From Opitutales bacterium (GTDB lineage Bacteria > Verrucomicrobiota > Verrucomicrobiia > Opitutales > T3Sed10-336): a stretch of 14,804 nucleotides of DNA. Where the stretch lies: assembly GCA_007132315.1 (NCBI GenBank), contig SLOW01000312.1, forward strand, positions 1 to 14,804. Direction: 5' to 3'. The position numbers and the translations under genes were made by a program. Every line of letters starts with the position of its first letter. Positions within the stretch are counted from its first letter, which is position 1. The notes beneath the pieces are model-generated. The model was not told the DNA's origin. It was given only the letters and a program-made list of their open reading frames with translations, and searched no databases. Below, one piece after another: positions 1 through 5,372 of the stretch.

Positions 1-2
1 AA

Positions 3-179
3 CTGGCAATACGTCTGTCCCGCAAAGGCGTGACCGAAACCCAGGGCGACCGCGAGGTGCTGTTCGCCGGTCGCGAAGAGTACTCTGAAGACCCCGACAG
101 TCTCATCGCGGCCTCCCAGGTCATCGCGATTCATTTTCAGACCATCGCCCAGGCAAACGATTACTGGCGCGAGGATTGA
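3..179 (+). CDS. 3' end of an unrecognised gene (5' end outside window)
   Basis: An open frame enters from the left edge and ends at TGA 177-179, giving the last 58 residues of a protein that ends in A-N-D-Y-W-R-E-D. I do not recognise the family. The visible part is hydrophilic and acidic, with one likely amphipathic helix (S-L-I-A-A-S-Q-V-I-A-I-H-F-Q), and has no cysteine motif or membrane segment. The stop lies 2 nt before the ATG of the DUF488 gene, so the two are probably co-transcribed and translationally coupled. The frame is credible because of this spacing and because the downstream ribosome binding site lies inside its last codons. Confidence 0.55.
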   Translation: MAIRLSRKGVTETQGDREVLFAGREEYSEDPDSLIAASQVIAIHFQTIAQANDYWRED

Positions 180-181
180 TC

Positions 182-628
182 ATGAACACAGCCGCCGACA
201 GAGAGGAACCGAACCCCGAAGGGTACGCCAGCTCTCCCTGTTACGCGCACGAATTCGACGACTCCGGATGGATCGGCTTCATTCGCGTGAAACGTATTCA
301 CGATCCGGCGGACAGTGCCGACGGTTACCGCGTCCTGGTGGATCGGCTTTGGCCGCGGGGCGTCACGAAAGCGGACGCCAATATTGACGCCTGGGTCAAG
401 GAGCTCGCTCCTTCCCGCGAACTGCGGCAATGGTTCGGTCACGATCCCGGCAAGTGGCCTGAGTTTTGCCAACGCTACACACGCGAATTGGACCAAAGCG
501 AAGAGGCGGTCCAAACCTTGGAGGCCCTGCGCGCCCGATCCCGTCGCGGTCCGGTCACCCTCATCTACGCCGCCAAGGACCGCGACCACAACAATGCAGT
601 GGCCCTGAAGCGGATTCTCGAAGGGTAA
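182..628 (+). CDS. DUF488 (YeaO-like) family protein with an N-terminal C-Y-A-H-E extension
   Basis: The protein has 148 aa from ATG 182. That start has a GAGGA ribosome binding site at 171-175, 6 nt upstream; a TTG at 176 is less likely. Residues 35-148 match the DUF488/YeaO family: V-K-R-I-H-D-P near 36, the signature V-D-R-L-W-P-R-G at 53-60, L-A-P-S-R-E-L-R-Q-W-F at 75-85 followed by H-D-P, and a C-terminal T-L-I-Y-A-A-K-D segment. The biochemical function of the family is not established. Typical members are about 115-120 aa and begin near residue 34. The extra N-terminus carries S-S-P-C-Y-A-H-E-F-D (17-26), which resembles a short S-P-P-C-(Y/F)-x-H-E-x-D motif I recall from other small bacterial proteins. 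It follows the upstream partial gene by 2 nt, so the two probably form one operon. Confidence 0.88.
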   Translation: MNTAADREEPNPEGYASSPCYAHEFDDSGWIGFIRVKRIHDPADSADGYRVLVDRLWPRGVTKADANIDAWVKELAPSRELRQWFGHDPGKWPEFCQRYTRELDQSEEAVQTLEALRARSRRGPVTLIYAAKDRDHNNAVALKRILEG

Positions 629-724
629 CAGGGCGGGCAGAACCCTGACGCCGCCACGGGTCCGACGGAGACTCGCAATCCCGAAAGCGGATTCTCCGGC
701 GAAGGCTGCTCGTAGTTGCCGCCC

Positions 725-901
725 TCAGCTCAAGTCGTCCTCGCCGAACTCGGGGCAGCAGGAACCGCGGATCCGGTAACATTGATCGCAGATGGGGATG
801 TCGCCCATAAATTTGGCCGTGGGCAACCAGCAGCGTACGCAGGGCGCTTCCGCCGGCCGATCGGTTGGGCGCTCCCCGGCCGGTTGTTTTTCGAGATCCA
901 T
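725..901 (-). CDS. Small cysteine-rich, zinc-ribbon-like protein
   Basis: This is a 58-aa protein read from ATG 901. An in-frame ATG at 952 would add 17 residues, and neither start has a clear ribosome binding site. Cysteines are arranged as C21-x2-C24, then C38-x2-C41, then an adjacent pair C48-C49 in the C-terminal context R-G-S-C-C-P-E-F-G. Two CxxC knuckles 13 residues apart are the layout of a zinc ribbon, and the R-G-S-C-C-x-E-F tail looks like a recurring feature of small uncharacterised bacterial proteins. The residues before C21 are polar and probably disordered. Function is unknown; it could bind zinc or an iron-sulfur cluster, or act as a small metal-responsive adaptor. It is transcribed divergently from the toxin-antitoxin operon. 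I judge it real from the cysteine spacing rather than from length. Confidence 0.6.
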   Translation of the reverse strand: MDLEKQPAGERPTDRPAEAPCVRCWLPTAKFMGDIPICDQCYRIRGSCCPEFGEDDLS

Positions 902-958
902 ACGTGAAATTTTAATGCCGATTCCACTTATGCGCAAATAGAGAACGGTCATCGTCGC

Positions 959-983
959 TTGACAGAATACGGCGCCGTGTCAA
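959..983 (+). promoter_or_regulatory. Palindromic operator candidate before the toxin-antitoxin operon
   Basis: Nested inverted repeats: outer arms TTGACA (959-964) and TGTCAA (978-983) surround a perfect 10-bp palindrome ACGGCGCCGT (969-978). TTGACA also matches a -35 box, but no good -10 box follows before the ATG at 994. The AAAGG at 982-986 is the likely ribosome binding site. Antitoxins with ribbon-helix-helix domains normally bind such palindromes and repress their own operon, so an autoregulatory site is the simplest reading. Confidence 0.45.
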
Positions 984-993
984 AGGTACGTGT

Positions 994-1245
994 ATGAAAA
1001 CCAAACTGACTTTGACCATCGACCGGGGCATCTCCCACCGTGCGAAGTCGCTGGCACGAAGACAGGGAAGCAGTCTTTCCCAACTGGTGGAAAACCTCCT
1101 GGCCGACCAAACGGAGGTATCTACCCGATTCCCAAAGAAGGCGCCGTTTTCGGAACGCTGGGCGGGACGCATGAAAGTCTCCGACAAAGCAGACGCCCGT
1201 TCCCAAAAGCTGAAGAAAAAATATCGCATCGACGCCCCGAATTAG
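994..1245 (+). CDS. DUF6364-type antitoxin (ribbon-helix-helix)
   Basis: This 83-aa protein is the antitoxin of the pair with the PIN toxin that starts 1 nt after its stop codon. Its N-terminus, M-K-T-K-L-T-L-T-I-D, forms the DNA-binding beta strand of a ribbon-helix-helix fold. It is followed by a helix with A-K-S-L-A and by S-L-S-Q-L-V-E-N-L-L, the usual second helix of DUF6364/VapB-like antitoxins. The basic, proline-containing C-terminal half (about 45-83) should be the flexible part that wraps and neutralises the toxin. The start is ATG 994 with AAAGG 7 nt upstream. Regulation is probably by the antitoxin itself binding the palindrome at 959-983. The length is normal for the family. Confidence 0.87.
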   Translation: MKTKLTLTIDRGISHRAKSLARRQGSSLSQLVENLLADQTEVSTRFPKKAPFSERWAGRMKVSDKADARSQKLKKKYRIDAPN

Positions 1246-1246
1246 G

Positions 1247-1639
1247 ATGCGCTTGTTCATCGACACCGACATCCTGCTGGACGTGCTCCTGAACCGCCGG
1301 CCCCATGCGGAGGCCAGCGGCAAGGTCGTGGACTGGGCCGAAGAAAACCCCGGAATGGCAGCCGTCTCCTGGCACGGCCTGGCCAACCTTCATTATCTAA
1401 GCAAGAACGGAGCCGAGGACTTTATCGGGGATTTGATCGGATTCGCCGAAATCCCGCAAACCGGATCCGAGCACATGCGCCAGGCGCTCGACCTGCGATT
1501 CAAGGACCTCGAGGATGCGATGCAGGTTGCCGCCGCCCTACTGTTTGGCGCCCAGGTGATCGTGACGCGTAACACACGCGACTTCAAAGCCTCGCCCATA
1601 AAAGCCGTCACCCCGGAAGCTGCCCTGAAAGCGATTTGA
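1247..1639 (+). CDS. vapC: PIN-domain toxin (VapC-like ribonuclease)
   Basis: This 130-aa protein is predicted to be a Mg2+-dependent ribonuclease that is held inactive by the upstream antitoxin. The PIN domain covers nearly the whole chain: F-I-D-T-D-I-L-L-D-V (D6, D8, D12) at the N-terminus, L-E-D-A-M-Q-V-A-A-A (D90) and V-T-R-N-T-R-D-F (D112) near the C-terminus. The position that is usually a catalytic Glu in the second conserved block appears as Asn in G-L-A-N-L-H-Y-L (N47). I recall this substitution in a PIN_3-like subfamily, so it need not mean inactivity. The antitoxin stop TAG (1243-1245) lies 1 nt before the ATG at 1247, giving tight coupling. VapC family membership is secure, but the RNA target cannot be read from the sequence. 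Confidence 0.9.
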   Translation: MRLFIDTDILLDVLLNRRPHAEASGKVVDWAEENPGMAAVSWHGLANLHYLSKNGAEDFIGDLIGFAEIPQTGSEHMRQALDLRFKDLEDAMQVAAALLFGAQVIVTRNTRDFKASPIKAVTPEAALKAI

Positions 1640-1745
1640 CGACGTAGATTCACGTGGACCGCCCGGTAAAAAGGCGCCAGTCGGCCCTCAGGCAATATTT
1701 GTTTCGGCCCCTTACCCCCTACCGATCCTTCCGTCGGCCCAAAAC

Positions 1746-1787
1746 GGGAACGCAAGCAGTTTGCGGGATTTGTAACCTTGCGTTCCC
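1746..1787. terminator. Stem-loop between convergent genes
   Basis: An 11-bp perfect inverted repeat, GGGAACGCAAG (1746-1756) and CTTGCGTTCCC (1777-1787), flanks a 20-nt loop. It lies 107 bp after the toxin stop and 88 bp past the 3' end of the convergent tspO gene. There is no T-run next to either arm, so it is not a classical intrinsic terminator. It could still stop or protect transcripts from both sides. Confidence 0.35.
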
Positions 1788-1874
1788 CGGCAACGCCTCA
1801 TGTTATCCAGCGAAACGAATCCTCAGACCAGGGATGATTGCCTCAATAACAACAACTTCTCGGTTCTTACGGCT

Positions 1875-2354
1875 CTACAGATTCATCCACCAGATGCGGA
1901 AATTGAGGAACCCGGCAAAGGCAACCCAGAGCAGATAAGGCGTCATCAGGGCGCCGGCGATAATGGACCGGGTATAAAAAGCCGCGGTCGTTACGGCGAT
2001 CAGGATCCACAGCAGAATGAGTTCCGCGAACGCGAGACCGGGGCTCTGCAATCCGAAAAAAAGAATCGACCACAGCGCGTTGAAGGGAAGATGAATCGCC
2101 CAGAGCATCAACGATACGCGCACGGAGGTTCGCTCCCGTCGCAGCCAAATCAGCCAGGCGGCGATCCCCATGGCCGGGTAAAGCACCGACCAAACGGCAC
2201 CAATAATGCGACCGCTCGGTGTCCATTCCGGTTTGCTTAGTTCCGCGTACCAGGAATCGACGGACGAACCGGTTGCCAGTCCGCCGATGAAGGCCGCGGC
2301 CAGAGGCAAAGCCAGAAAAACGATCAGGCCGATAATATTGATGAAAATTCCCAT
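1875..2354 (-). CDS. tspO: TspO/MBR family tryptophan-rich membrane protein
   Basis: This 159-aa integral membrane protein belongs to the TspO/peripheral benzodiazepine receptor family, whose members bind porphyrins and sterol-like ligands and act in stress or tetrapyrrole signalling. Family marks, in order, are W-Y-x-x-L-x-K-P-x-W-T-P (35-46), Y-P-A-M-G-I-A-A-W-L-I-W, the N-A-L-W-S-I-L-F-F-G block in the middle, and the C-terminal P-Y-L-L-W-V-A-F-A-G-F-L-N-F-R-I-W. Five hydrophobic segments are visible, the family norm, and the length is typical. The same frame stays open to 2471, but ATG 2354 is chosen because the extra region is antisense to a recognisable higB remnant and the family starts at the first membrane helix. 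No obvious ribosome binding site is seen. Confidence 0.92.
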   Translation of the reverse strand: MGIFINIIGLIVFLALPLAAAFIGGLATGSSVDSWYAELSKPEWTPSGRIIGAVWSVLYPAMGIAAWLIWLRRERTSVRVSLMLWAIHLPFNALWSILFFGLQSPGLAFAELILLWILIAVTTAAFYTRSIIAGALMTPYLLWVAFAGFLNFRIWWMNL

Positions 2355-2444
2355 GACAGCATACGAGTCAACGACCAATCGCGAATCTGCTTCCACTGGC
2401 GCGAAGAACACGCCTGCGACGTCGAAATCACCGATTACCATTAA
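2355..2444 (+). pseudogene. higB: HigB toxin remnant (C-terminal 29 codons)
   Basis: The plus-strand frame ending at TAA 2442-2444 reads S-I-R-V-N-D-Q-S-R-I-C-F-H-W, then D-V-E-I-T-D-Y-H. This is the C-terminus of RelE/HigB-type toxins, whose usual form is S-I-R-I-N-D-Q-W-R-I-C-F-x-W ending in (V/I)-x-D-Y-H. The remaining two thirds of the toxin (about 60 residues) are gone: family similarity stops at about 2355, exactly where the opposite-strand tspO gene begins. The usual Trp after N-D-Q is Ser. The broken higA follows after 33 bp, the normal order and spacing of a higBA operon. Confidence 0.72.
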
Positions 2445-2477
2445 ACAATCAAGATAACAACTTCCGAACAAGAAGCC

Positions 2478-2791
2478 ATGCTCACAGCAACTCCGGTCAG
2501 ATCCTGTTGACCGAATTCCTGGAGCCCCACGGTATCAGCTAGGCCGAGCCGGCACGCCGTACCGGGATTCCCGCTTCGCGCTGGACAGCCATTATTAAAG
2601 GCCGACGGGCGATTACCCCGGAAACGGCCATGGTTCTGAGTTCTTCCTGGGTAATCGATCCGCGTTTCCAACTCAATCTCCAATCAGGATATGATCTGCG
2701 CCGCACTCAGATGGAGGAGAAATCCATTCGGGCACGAGCCAGTTCCTTGAAAAGGCCTGCTGATCCGAGAAACAGAGCGTGGGATCAGTAG
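2478..2791 (+). pseudogene. higA: HigA antitoxin pseudogene (frameshift plus internal stop)
   Basis: The frame 2495-2791 encodes a HigA-type helix-turn-helix antitoxin: G-Q-I-L-L-T-E-F-L-E-P-H-G-I-S at the start, G-I-P-A-S-R-W-T-A-I-I-K-G-R-R-A-I-T as the recognition region, then P-E-T-A-M-V-L and F-Q-L-N-L-Q-S-G-Y-D-L, all hallmarks of the family. Two lesions are visible. The likely original ATG (2478, M-L-T-A-T-P) is in a different frame from G-Q-I-L-L, so a few bases have been lost near 2492. A TAG stop at 2540-2542 also interrupts the sequence inside G-I-S-stop-A-E-P. The frame ends at TAG 2789-2791. It pairs with the truncated higB just upstream, so the whole toxin-antitoxin module is dead. 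Confidence 0.75.
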
Positions 2792-2881
2792 CGCCTTAAA
2801 TAAGCCGGCGAATGGTATACGGGCCGATGACCGGCGGCAAGTCCGAGACGGCGGTGGGCAGGGATGTCCGCGGTCCCGGGG

Positions 2882-3154
2882 TCAGTCTTTCGGCGGAAAG
2901 ATGCCGCGCAATTCGCCGAAGCCGACGCGGCGCATGATGTCGGAAAATTCCTTTATGTAAGCGGTGGCGGCGGATTCGCGGGTGGTGGCACCGTACAGGC
3001 GGGCGAAGAGTCCGTTTTTGCGAATACGCCGGCAAATTACGTAATTCTTTTCCAGATACGAATGCACCGCCCAGGCGGGGGGCGCGGCGACGCCGCGGCG
3101 GCTGGCGACAAGCTGCAGGATAGTTACGGTCAGCTCGGAGGTACGGCGGACCAT
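2882..3154 (-). pseudogene. C-terminal remnant of a MetR-like LysR-family regulator
   Basis: The 90-codon frame resembles the end of the effector-binding domain of MetR-type LysR regulators: E-L-T-V-T-I-L-Q-L-V-A-S-R-R-G-V-A-A-P-P-A-W-A-V, then Y-L-E-K-N-Y-V, G-L-F-A-R-L-Y-G-A-T-T and a final amphipathic helix. Full proteins have about 300 residues with an N-terminal winged helix. Here the frame is stopped at once upstream by TAG (3155-3157) and again by TGA (3194-3196), and no DNA-binding domain is seen in the next 350 bp. The start codon at 3154 is therefore incidental. A small free-standing protein is possible but less likely than a decaying gene. Confidence 0.55.
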
Positions 3155-3503
3155 CTATTCCCGCAAGAATCGGGGCGACCCTATCTCGGAATCTCAGGGA
3201 CCCGTCGAAAATGGATCCAGACCTCAAATCGGTTTGATCTTTGATTTTTCCCGGCCCTGTTAAGGTGTTGGAACCGACAGACCACGCCGAGGCTCTCGTT
3301 TTGCGGGGCGGATCGAAGAGCACAGCGGCGTGCTGGTTGAGCCGGGTGGGGATTGCTCTGGGCGATTAGCGGGTGCATTCCTGCTTTTGAAAGCATCGAA
3401 TCATTTGCTTGCCGTGTCGATCAACATGTGCCGCCAGGGGCGCCGTTTCTTGATTGACTCCCGCATACGATGACCTAATGTAGCTGAAAATATCGTTATT
3501 GAT
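3155..3503. other. Non-coding stretch, probably decayed DNA
   Basis: I see no convincing gene in these 349 bases. Minus-strand frames may hold further decayed upstream parts of the LysR-type remnant, but nothing is recognisable. A weak promoter candidate for the next gene is TTGACT (3454-3459) with TAATGT (3476-3481), 16 bp apart. Confidence 0.4.
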
Positions 3504-4853
3504 ATGAGCCGATCCATCACACGCCGGACCTTCTTTGGCCTCACCTCCAAAATTGTAGCCGGTGTCGCGTTGTCGCGACCCGCTTGGCTGAATGCCGCGC
3601 CGGAAAGGCGGCTGCGTCTCGCCCAAGTGGGGGTGGCCGGCATGGGACGCAGCGATTTCAACAGTCTCTCGGGGCACGCCGCAGTTCGGTACACAGCCTT
3701 CTGCGATGTAGACCGCAGGAGACTCGATCGCATTTTGGAGCATCAGGGTGGCGGGGTTGGATTCTACGACTACCGTAAGCTCTTTGATGAGGCGGCGGAC
3801 GAATTTGACGCGGTGGTTGTTTCCACGCCGGACCACATGCACGCGCCCATCGCCATGCGGGCGTTGTTAACGGGCAAACATGTGTATTGCCAGAAGCCGC
3901 TTGCTCAAACCGTCGCGGAATGCCGGGTGCTGACCCGGGAGGCGCATGACCGCGGACTCGTCACGCAGATGGGGATACAGATTCACTCCAGCATGGTGTA
4001 TCGTCTGGCGCAAGCCATCATACGGGCGGGTACCATCGGAAAGATCCGGGAGGTGCACAGTTGGTCGGATAAAGAATGGGGGAGACAAGAGGAGTGGCTT
4101 GAGCCAGCGAGCGACCCCGTTCCCGATTACCTGGATTGGGATTTGTGGCTGGGGGTGTCCTCCCGGCGCGACTATGCGGCCGGCCGGTACCATCCCTTCC
4201 ATTGGCGCCGCTGGACCGACTTCGGAACCGGTACGCAAGGCGACATGGGTTGCCACATTGTCGATCCGGTGTTCGCTGCTCTCGAGTTGACCGCTCCCCA
4301 CACCCTTTGGGCCGAGGGGCCCAGCCCTTACGCCAGCATGTGGCCGAACCGCGGGATTTGTCATTACCTTTTTCCCGGGACGCGCCACACTGTCGGCGAG
4401 TTGCCGTATCACTGGTACGATGGCGCCAATCGGCCGGACGTGAGCGGTTTCGAATTGGGCGAGGAGCGGCTTCCCGGCCAAGGGTCGGTGTTTGTCGGAG
4501 AAAAGGGGAACATGGTTCTGCCACACATCGGAACCCCGCAATTGCATCCCCGGGATCGGTTTCCGCCGGAACAGGTCAGGGAATTGGTGCGCTCGTTGGA
4601 GGTCTCCGGACGAAATCACTATCATGACTGGGTGGATACGATTCTTGGCAGCGGTGACGGCGGGACAACCGCCGACTTCGAATATTCCGGTCCATTGAGC
4701 GAGGCCGTCCTGCTTGGTTTGATCGCAAGCAGATTTCCCGAAGAAAAGCTCGAGTGGGACGCAGCCGAAGGCCGTTTCAGCAACCACGACGCCGCCAATG
4801 CCTATCTGACCAGGGAATACCGTCGCGGACACGAAGTTCCCGGGTTGGGCTGA
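3504..4853 (+). CDS. Tat-exported Gfo/Idh/MocA family oxidoreductase
   Basis: This 449-aa protein starts at ATG 3504. The N-terminus has a twin-arginine export signal, S-R-S-I-T-R-R-T-F-F-G (2-12), then a hydrophobic stretch to about residue 31, so it should fold in the cytoplasm with its cofactor and be exported. The Rossmann fold begins with Q-V-G-V-A-G-M-G (41-48). V-V-S-T-P-D-H-M-H (105-113) and C-Q-K-P-L-A (129-134) are the NAD(P)-binding and the catalytic-Lys (K131) motifs of the Gfo/Idh/MocA family. G-D-M-G-C-H-I-V-D (246-254) supplies the usual active-site His/Asp. Such secreted members are abundant in Planctomycetes and Verrucomicrobia and probably act on sugars or polysaccharide breakdown products. 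The substrate cannot be predicted. It stands alone between degraded regions, not in an operon. Confidence 0.93.
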   Translation: MSRSITRRTFFGLTSKIVAGVALSRPAWLNAAPERRLRLAQVGVAGMGRSDFNSLSGHAAVRYTAFCDVDRRRLDRILEHQGGGVGFYDYRKLFDEAADEFDAVVVSTPDHMHAPIAMRALLTGKHVYCQKPLAQTVAECRVLTREAHDRGLVTQMGIQIHSSMVYRLAQAIIRAGTIGKIREVHSWSDKEWGRQEEWLEPASDPVPDYLDWDLWLGVSSRRDYAAGRYHPFHWRRWTDFGTGTQGDMGCHIVDPVFAALELTAPHTLWAEGPSPYASMWPNRGICHYLFPGTRHTVGELPYHWYDGANRPDVSGFELGEERLPGQGSVFVGEKGNMVLPHIGTPQLHPRDRFPPEQVRELVRSLEVSGRNHYHDWVDTILGSGDGGTTADFEYSGPLSEAVLLGLIASRFPEEKLEWDAAEGRFSNHDAANAYLTREYRRGHEVPGLG

Positions 4854-5048
4854 TTTCCCGTTGATTGCCGACAGGCAGCAGCGTCTTCGCGGCTACGCAA
4901 CCGTCCCGCCCGCCACCCGGCAAGACGACCCTCCGAAAAGAAAGACCCAATTTTCAAAATCAAGCTCTCTTCAAGAAGACCCAGGGAAGAAAATCCACAG
5001 TTTCAAGCCGCCACTCCAACTGCATTTTCAGAACCCTCGCTGACAAAA
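4854..5048. other. Intergenic stretch with no recognisable gene
   Basis: The short open frames here have no family features. The plus strand is purine- and A-rich between about 4930 and 5010. No hairpin followed by a T-run is seen after the oxidoreductase stop. Confidence 0.4.
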
Positions 5049-5270
5049 ATGAGTAAGCCGCGGTGGGGTCGGGGCTGGAGCGAAGCGCTCGCTGTCCTGG
5101 GCCGCAATTCTGAGGCGATAAACTCCTGCCGAAAAGGTGAAGCCTGGAAAGTTGATCTGGCGCGTTACCTCCGGGAGGGTTGCTTGACTCCCTATCGCTT
5201 GATCAATCCAATGCCGGCGGCCCCCCGGCCATACGCGCCGAACACCTGAAAGCCTTCGACCGGGCGCCAA
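5049..5270 (+). pseudogene. Remnant of a REP-associated tyrosine transposase C-terminus
   Basis: The frame from ATG 5049 reads E-A-L-A-V-L-G-R-N and then K-G-E-A-W-K-V-D-L-A-R-Y-L-R-E with T-P-Y-R-L-I. This pattern matches the C-terminal helix-turn-helix tail of REP-associated (RAYT, Y1-type) transposases, where K-V-x-(L/I)-A-x-x-L-R-x-x-T is followed by W-I-A-x-x-L and a M-G-x-P-x-x-V segment. The continuation N-A-G-G-P-P-A-I-R-A-E-H-L-K-A-F is found in another frame (about 5208-5255), so a frameshift lies near 5205. The N-terminal catalytic domain with its H-x-H motif and Tyr is missing. It is a decayed end only and cannot be active. Confidence 0.42.
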
Positions 5271-5360
5271 CATCCAGGCCTTTGACGCCGTGGAGTAGGC
5301 CCGAGATTTGCTGTACGCTTAACAATTGAAAGTCCGGTCCCAGACTTGGCAAAAGTGCGG

Positions 5361-5365
5361 GGAGG
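5361..5365 (+). promoter_or_regulatory. Ribosome binding site that fixes the permease start
   Basis: GGAGG lies 7 nt before ATG 5373, inside a longer G-rich run (GGGGAGGG). This favours ATG 5373 over the in-frame TTG at 5346 and the ATG at 5409. Confidence 0.7.
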
Positions 5366-5372
5366 GATTACG

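Noticed and set aside
2355..2471. 39-residue N-terminal extension of TspO
   Set aside because: It is antisense to a recognisable HigB remnant, and TspO proteins begin at the first helix.
2796..3323. 175-codon open frame on the minus strand
   Set aside because: It overlaps the LysR-like remnant in another frame, is rich in Arg and Pro, and shows no motif. The 2882-3154 frame is the one with family resemblance.
3454..3481. Sigma-70 promoter (TTGACT and TAATGT)
   Set aside because: The spacing is 16 bp but the -10 box is poor, and promoter consensus in this phylum is uncertain. Mentioned only as a weak candidate.
3867..4832. 321-codon open frame on the minus strand
   Set aside because: It is antisense to the Gfo/Idh/MocA oxidoreductase, with no family features.
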